From: GCA-2715965 sp047608975
Lineage (GTDB): Bacteria > Verrucomicrobiota > Verrucomicrobiia > Limisphaerales > JAYPXF01
Reading direction: 5' to 3'
DNA length: 64,000 nt
NCBI GenBank assembly: GCA_047608975.1
Contig: JBLFYM010000010.1
Location: 15,040-79,039, forward strand
Positions 62,676 to 64,000 of this stretch are shown here, piece by piece. How positions within the stretch are numbered: the first letter of the stretch is position 1; the number at the start of each line of letters is the position of its first letter. The translations under genes were made by a program, and so were the position numbers. The notes beneath the pieces were generated by a model that saw only the letters and a program-made list of their open reading frames with translations, had not been told where the DNA came from and ran no database searches.

Positions 62676-64000
62676 CTACGGCTCAATGATCCGATACAGC
62701 CGACTACCGGTCTGTGCTGGCAGAGTATCCTGGAACCGGAACTGGCCATTGGTGAAGATCAATGGATTCGTCAGTGCAAGCCAGTTCGGCAGGTTGCTGG
62801 AATATTGCACCTGGAACGGTGGCACGTTACCGGGACTGAAGAGTGTTCCGGCCGATTCCGATACACTGAACGAGAACATCCCCCCGGAGAACTGAGGGGT
62901 AGTTATCGTTGGCGGGAATAGCACGCTCAGCGTTACCGGTGCGCTGTCAACGGATCCGGCGGAATTAAACACGCGAACAAAGTAACTCCCGACGTGCTCT
63001 GCGGCGGTGCCAACCGTCGAGAGATTCTCGGACTGGGCACCGACATAACCGACAATGTTGGTGAGCTGTACCCCATCCTTAAACCATTGAAACTGCGGAT
63101 CCGGAATACCGGAGGCGGCGGCGGAAAGGGTCGCCGATCCAGTATTGCGCGCAATCACCGGCACCGGTGCCTGGGTGAGGGTGGGCACTGTCCAGACGGT
63201 CAACCGAATCAAACGCGTGTCCCGCGAACCCGCGTCGTTCGAAACCTTGCCTTGGTAGTCCCCGGCGTCGCTCGCCGTCACATTATTCAGAACTAGCGTG
63301 GGACTCGTTTGGCCACCGATCACGAAACCGTTCTTCACCCACTGGTATAGAAACGGGGACGTGCCGCCGTGGGTGAACGACATTGTCACATTGGTACCCG
63401 CAACCACCGTGATGTCATTGGGCTCAGTGAGAATATTCGGCACCTGGGGTACGACTACGTTCAGATTCGCGACCGCGCTGGTGACAACTCCAAAGATGTT
63501 GGAAACGACGACCTGGTAGCCGCCAATATCACCAAGCTGCACATCGAAATCGAAGTACTGTGAAGAATGGGCGCCGGCGATGTTCGTGCCATCCTTGAAC
63601 CAGCTAAATCCAAGCGGAGCTTGGCCGGCGGTCTGCACCGCAAAGGATGCGACGCGTCCGACATTGGTCGATACGCTCTGCGGCTGCGCAGTGATGCTGG
63701 GAAGTACGCTGGTGGGAAAGGTCGTGAGCGTGGCGGCGAAACTGGAGGCGCTGCCAAATGCGTTGGTGACCACCACATGGTAGTTTCCGTTGGCGGCCGC
63801 TGACAGGTTGGTCAAGGTCAGTGGATTGTTCGTTCCACCGCTGATCGCCGCGTTGCCCTTGAACCACTGATACGCGAATGGGGTCGATCCAAAGGGAGTG
63901 ACATTAAACTGCACTCCGAAAGTCTCGATGCCGAACTGGGTCTGCGGATGGGCGACGATGCTTACCGGTTGATTCACAGTCAGCACGGCATTACTGCTGA
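62676..64000 (-). CDS. Immunoglobulin-domain repeat protein (5' partial)
   Basis: The frame is open to the right window edge, so the start lies outside; about 440 residues are visible. At least four I-set-like Ig domains of about 85 residues, each with the Y/F-x-W-F-K-D/N-G core (YQWFKGNAAI, FSWFKDGTNI, YQWVKNGFVI, FQWFKDGVQL) and the late (G)xYxVxVxNxxGS strand. A C-terminal domain (PPFQVQYSSNLPNWLALTNPL) resembles those ending verrucomicrobial autotransporter-like or adhesin proteins. Likely a large extracellular protein. Confidence 0.88.
   Translation of the reverse strand, partial: SSNAVLTVNQPVSIVAHPQTQFGIETFGVQFNVTPFGSTPFAYQWFKGNAAISGGTNNPLTLTNLSAAANGNYHVVVTNAFGSASSFAATLTTFPTSVLPSITAQPQSVSTNVGRVASFAVQTAGQAPLGFSWFKDGTNIAGAHSSQYFDFDVQLGDIGGYQVVVSNIFGVVTSAVANLNVVVPQVPNILTEPNDITVVAGTNVTMSFTHGGTSPFLYQWVKNGFVIGGQTSPTLVLNNVTASDAGDYQGKVSNDAGSRDTRLIRLTVWTVPTLTQAPVPVIARNTGSATLSAAASGIPDPQFQWFKDGVQLTNIVGYVGAQSENLSTVGTAAEHVGSYFVRVFNSAGSVDSAPVTLSVLFPPTITTPQFSGGMFSFSVSESAGTLFSPGNVPPFQVQYSSNLPNWLALTNPLIFTNGQFRFQDTLPAQTGSRLYRIIEP

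Overview
The window looks like a verrucomicrobial chromosome, probably near the Pedosphaera/Limisphaerales group. Evidence: very large secreted proteins combining beta-propeller, HEAT and C-terminal c-type heme domains (the PVC-type heme-binding architecture), SGNH hydrolase, neutral-ceramidase-like, FG-GAP, PA14, squalene-cyclase-repeat and tandem Ig-domain proteins, roughly 60% GC, and few recognisable Shine-Dalgarno sequences. This placement is inferred from gene content only. No rRNA, tRNA, CRISPR array, intact transposase or phage module was seen.

Layout. 3-3644: C-terminal part of a giant discoidin/propeller/HEAT/cytochrome c protein. 3888-6148: SGNH hydrolase, nucleoside phosphorylase PpnP, a DUF6933-like protein. 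6149-9335: small accessory island with decayed fragments, an AbrB/VapC toxin-antitoxin pair, an HNH endonuclease, two small unknown genes and the C-terminal remnant of a Vsr endonuclease. 9523-17397: L,D-transpeptidase, YaeQ, ModF-like double ABC ATPase and a bifunctional-type glycogen debranching enzyme. 17420-22737: four-gene signalling operon (histidine kinase with a degenerate receiver, receiver-HD-GYP, hybrid kinase, STAS). 23111-28446: two GNATs, an enolase-superfamily protein, MgtE, TrpS. 28531-34680: ceramidase-like protein, UxaA, and the 5-oxoprolinase genes pxpB-pxpC plus pxpA. 34879-38468: ribBA, ribH, a receiver-domain fragment, GH57 branching enzyme. 38577-47716: an interrupted membrane-protein frame, FG-GAP protein, alpha-2-macroglobulin lipoprotein, M28 peptidase. 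47845-55189: four-gene minus-strand operon of secreted proteins (1,026-residue coiled coil, squalene-cyclase-like, PA14, cytochrome c). 55634-56555: ParD-like antitoxin with zeta-type toxin. 56696-58869: two translationally coupled secreted proteins of unknown role. 59010-62570: XRE-cupin regulator diverging from tdh-kbl, then a TRIC-family channel. 62676-64000: Ig-domain protein running off the window.

How the genes fit together. Housekeeping modules are clear: riboflavin (ribBA-ribH), threonine catabolism (tdh-kbl), 5-oxoproline (pxpBCA), alpha-glucan turnover (debranching enzyme and GH57 branching enzyme) and Mg2+ uptake. The least explained parts are the secreted coiled-coil/squalene-cyclase/PA14/cytochrome operon and the signalling operon. 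Intergenic DNA carries several families of degenerate inverted or short-period repeats, and at least five gene remnants or interrupted frames lie in it: 6490-6675, 9168-9335, 30049-30145, 36659-36790 and 38577-38990.
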